Source of the DNA: Cyanobacteria bacterium UBA9971
Lineage (GTDB): Bacteria; Cyanobacteriota; Vampirovibrionia; Gastranaerophilales; UBA9971
NCBI GenBank assembly: GCA_003499955.1
Contig: DNRP01000013.1
Coordinates: forward strand, 20,593 to 27,466
Length of the DNA: 6,874 nt
Direction of reading: 5' to 3'
The translations under genes were made by a program, and so were the position numbers. Position 1 is the stretch's first letter. Each line of letters begins with the position of its first letter. The notes below the pieces were generated by a model. The model saw nothing but the letters and a program-made list of their open reading frames with translations, did no database searches and had not been told where the DNA came from. Shown piece after piece: positions 5,132 to 6,874 of this stretch.

Positions 5132-5235
5132 AGGAATTTAAAAAATTTTTTAGGAAATCAAAATCCTGAAAGCCGTGTTAGTAAAAGAAATACAAAAAAG
5201 ATTGTATTAAAAAGCAAAAAATTTTTTAAATTCCT
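5132..5235. repeat. 20-bp perfect inverted repeat with 64-bp spacer
   Basis: The 20 bases at 5132-5151 (AGGAATTT followed by A- and T-runs) are the exact reverse complement of 5216-5235 (ending AAATTCCT). The spacer at 5152-5215 contains a 7-bp hairpin, AATACAA/TTGTATT, at 5189-5208. A+T runs inflate the length, but the exact AGGAATTT/AAATTCCT ends are not low complexity. The layout resembles the terminal repeats of a tiny non-autonomous element or a large RNA stem. Confidence 0.65.
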
Positions 5236-5387
5236 TAAAAAAACATGTTGTCAGCAGTTTTTGTTTGAGTTAGATTAGAATAACTCTCAACAAATGAGTT
5301 TTTCATTAACAGTCGAGGCAGGAATAAAACTAAATTTTTTAAGTTTTAGCTGGAAAAAATAAAGTTATAATTCTTTAAAAAAACCGC

Positions 5388-5416
5388 TTGACTCTAAAAA
5401 TCGGTGGTGATAATAT
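5388..5416 (+). promoter_or_regulatory. Promoter of the rRNA operon
   Basis: TTGACT at 5388-5393 and TAATAT at 5411-5416 are separated by 17 bp, and TGA directly precedes the -10 box, giving an extended -10. A/T tracts upstream (5332-5384) could act as an UP element. Transcription would start at about 5423, leaving a leader of about 190 nt before 16S. It is the best promoter in the window, as expected for an rRNA operon. Confidence 0.8.
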
Positions 5417-5422
5417 ACTCTG

Positions 5423-5610
5423 TACCTCTTGAAAAGAGAGATTTTAAACGCGGTGAGCATGATGGGAACGAATTTCAATCCTGTTTCACAAATGAACCTT
5501 GAAAACTGAATATCTGAAAAACGAAATCAACCTGTTAATTCAAAAATAAACAGTCAGGCAAAACTTCATAATCTAAATTGTAAATTTATTTACATTTTTA
5601 TAATGATTTG
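5423..5610 (+). promoter_or_regulatory. 16S rRNA precursor leader
   Basis: This is the transcribed spacer between the promoter and mature 16S. It begins with a short hairpin, CTCTT/AAGAG (5426-5438). It contains TGAACCTTGAAAACT at 5493-5507, a motif similar to one found in the rRNA leaders of many Gram-positive bacteria and shared exactly with 36-50 in this window. An AT-only palindrome, TGTAAA/TTTACA, lies at 5579-5594. Half of the long 16S processing stem should lie here, but its partner is beyond the window. Confidence 0.65.

Positions 5611-6874
<1,264 letters not shown>

Larger units (their letters stand above)
4755..5387. other. Long AT-rich non-coding region upstream of the rRNA operon
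   Basis: About 630 bases without a supportable gene on either strand. The region has a very high A+T content and many A- and T-runs. It contains three clear inverted repeats (4991-5043, 5072-5096, 5132-5235), a smaller hairpin AATACAA/TTGTATT at 5189-5208, and several repeated short words listed separately. I see no tRNA and no DnaA-box cluster. It probably contains the minus-strand promoter of the gene at 4492-4743 and the upstream (UP-element-like) A/T tracts of the rRNA promoter, but most of it remains unexplained. Confidence 0.6.

Noticed and set aside
5366..5371. TATAAT just upstream of the rRNA promoter as a second promoter
   Set aside because: No acceptable -35 box lies 16-18 bp upstream, and the 5388-5416 promoter is far better.
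4755..5387. Replication origin in the AT-rich region
   Set aside because: No DnaA-box cluster (TTATCCACA-like) and no dnaA or dnaN nearby.
5579..5599. Palindrome TGTAAA/TTTACA followed by TTTTT as a terminator
   Set aside because: It is a 6-bp, mostly A/T stem directly before 16S, where termination would make no sense; it is more likely leader sequence.

Overview
The window is low-GC bacterial DNA with the 5' part of a 16S rRNA gene at its right end. Two things point to the non-photosynthetic sister lineage of Cyanobacteria (Melainabacteria/Vampirovibrionia, probably a gut Gastranaerophilales-type organism). The 759-bp gene near the left end encodes a full-length Ycf23/DUF561 TIM-barrel protein, a family otherwise typical of cyanobacteria and plastids. 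The 16S region around 5960-6130 also reads as cyanobacteria-like but is not a photosynthetic sequence. This placement is an inference from memory of these families; no database search was run.

Layout. Bases 1-349 hold a candidate extended -10 promoter, a strongly structured RNA (hairpins at 65-107, 133-148, 187-217 and 248-277) and a 23-codon hydrophobic ORF with a six-G ribosome binding site. Next come ycf23 (350-1108), a small exported or membrane-anchored lysine/glutamate-rich protein (1218-1421) and a textbook intrinsic terminator (1446-1481). recJ follows (1726-4350, TTG start), apparently read from a promoter whose start point coincides with a 12-codon upstream ORF that overlaps the recJ start. 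A small unrecognised basic protein lies convergent to recJ on the minus strand (4492-4743). Then about 640 bp of very AT-rich non-coding DNA carries inverted repeats and repeated short words. It leads to a strong rRNA promoter (5388-5416), a leader of about 190 nt, and the 16S gene (from about 5611, cut by the window end).

The most notable structure is a REP/BIME-like palindromic element of about 95 bp present in two full copies in opposite orientation: one inside the recJ coding sequence (3598-3694, translated in frame into a linker) and one just downstream of recJ (4383-4477). A solo arm lies after ycf23 (about 1143-1161). The arms fold into small hairpins with compensatory base changes and a shared tandem G-A/G-A step.

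Functionally, recJ (DNA repair and recombination) and 16S rRNA are housekeeping genes, and ycf23 has no established function. The genes look like separate transcription units rather than one pathway. The structured RNA with its mini-ORF at the left end is the least explained part and could be a leader peptide/attenuator or a type I toxin-like locus.
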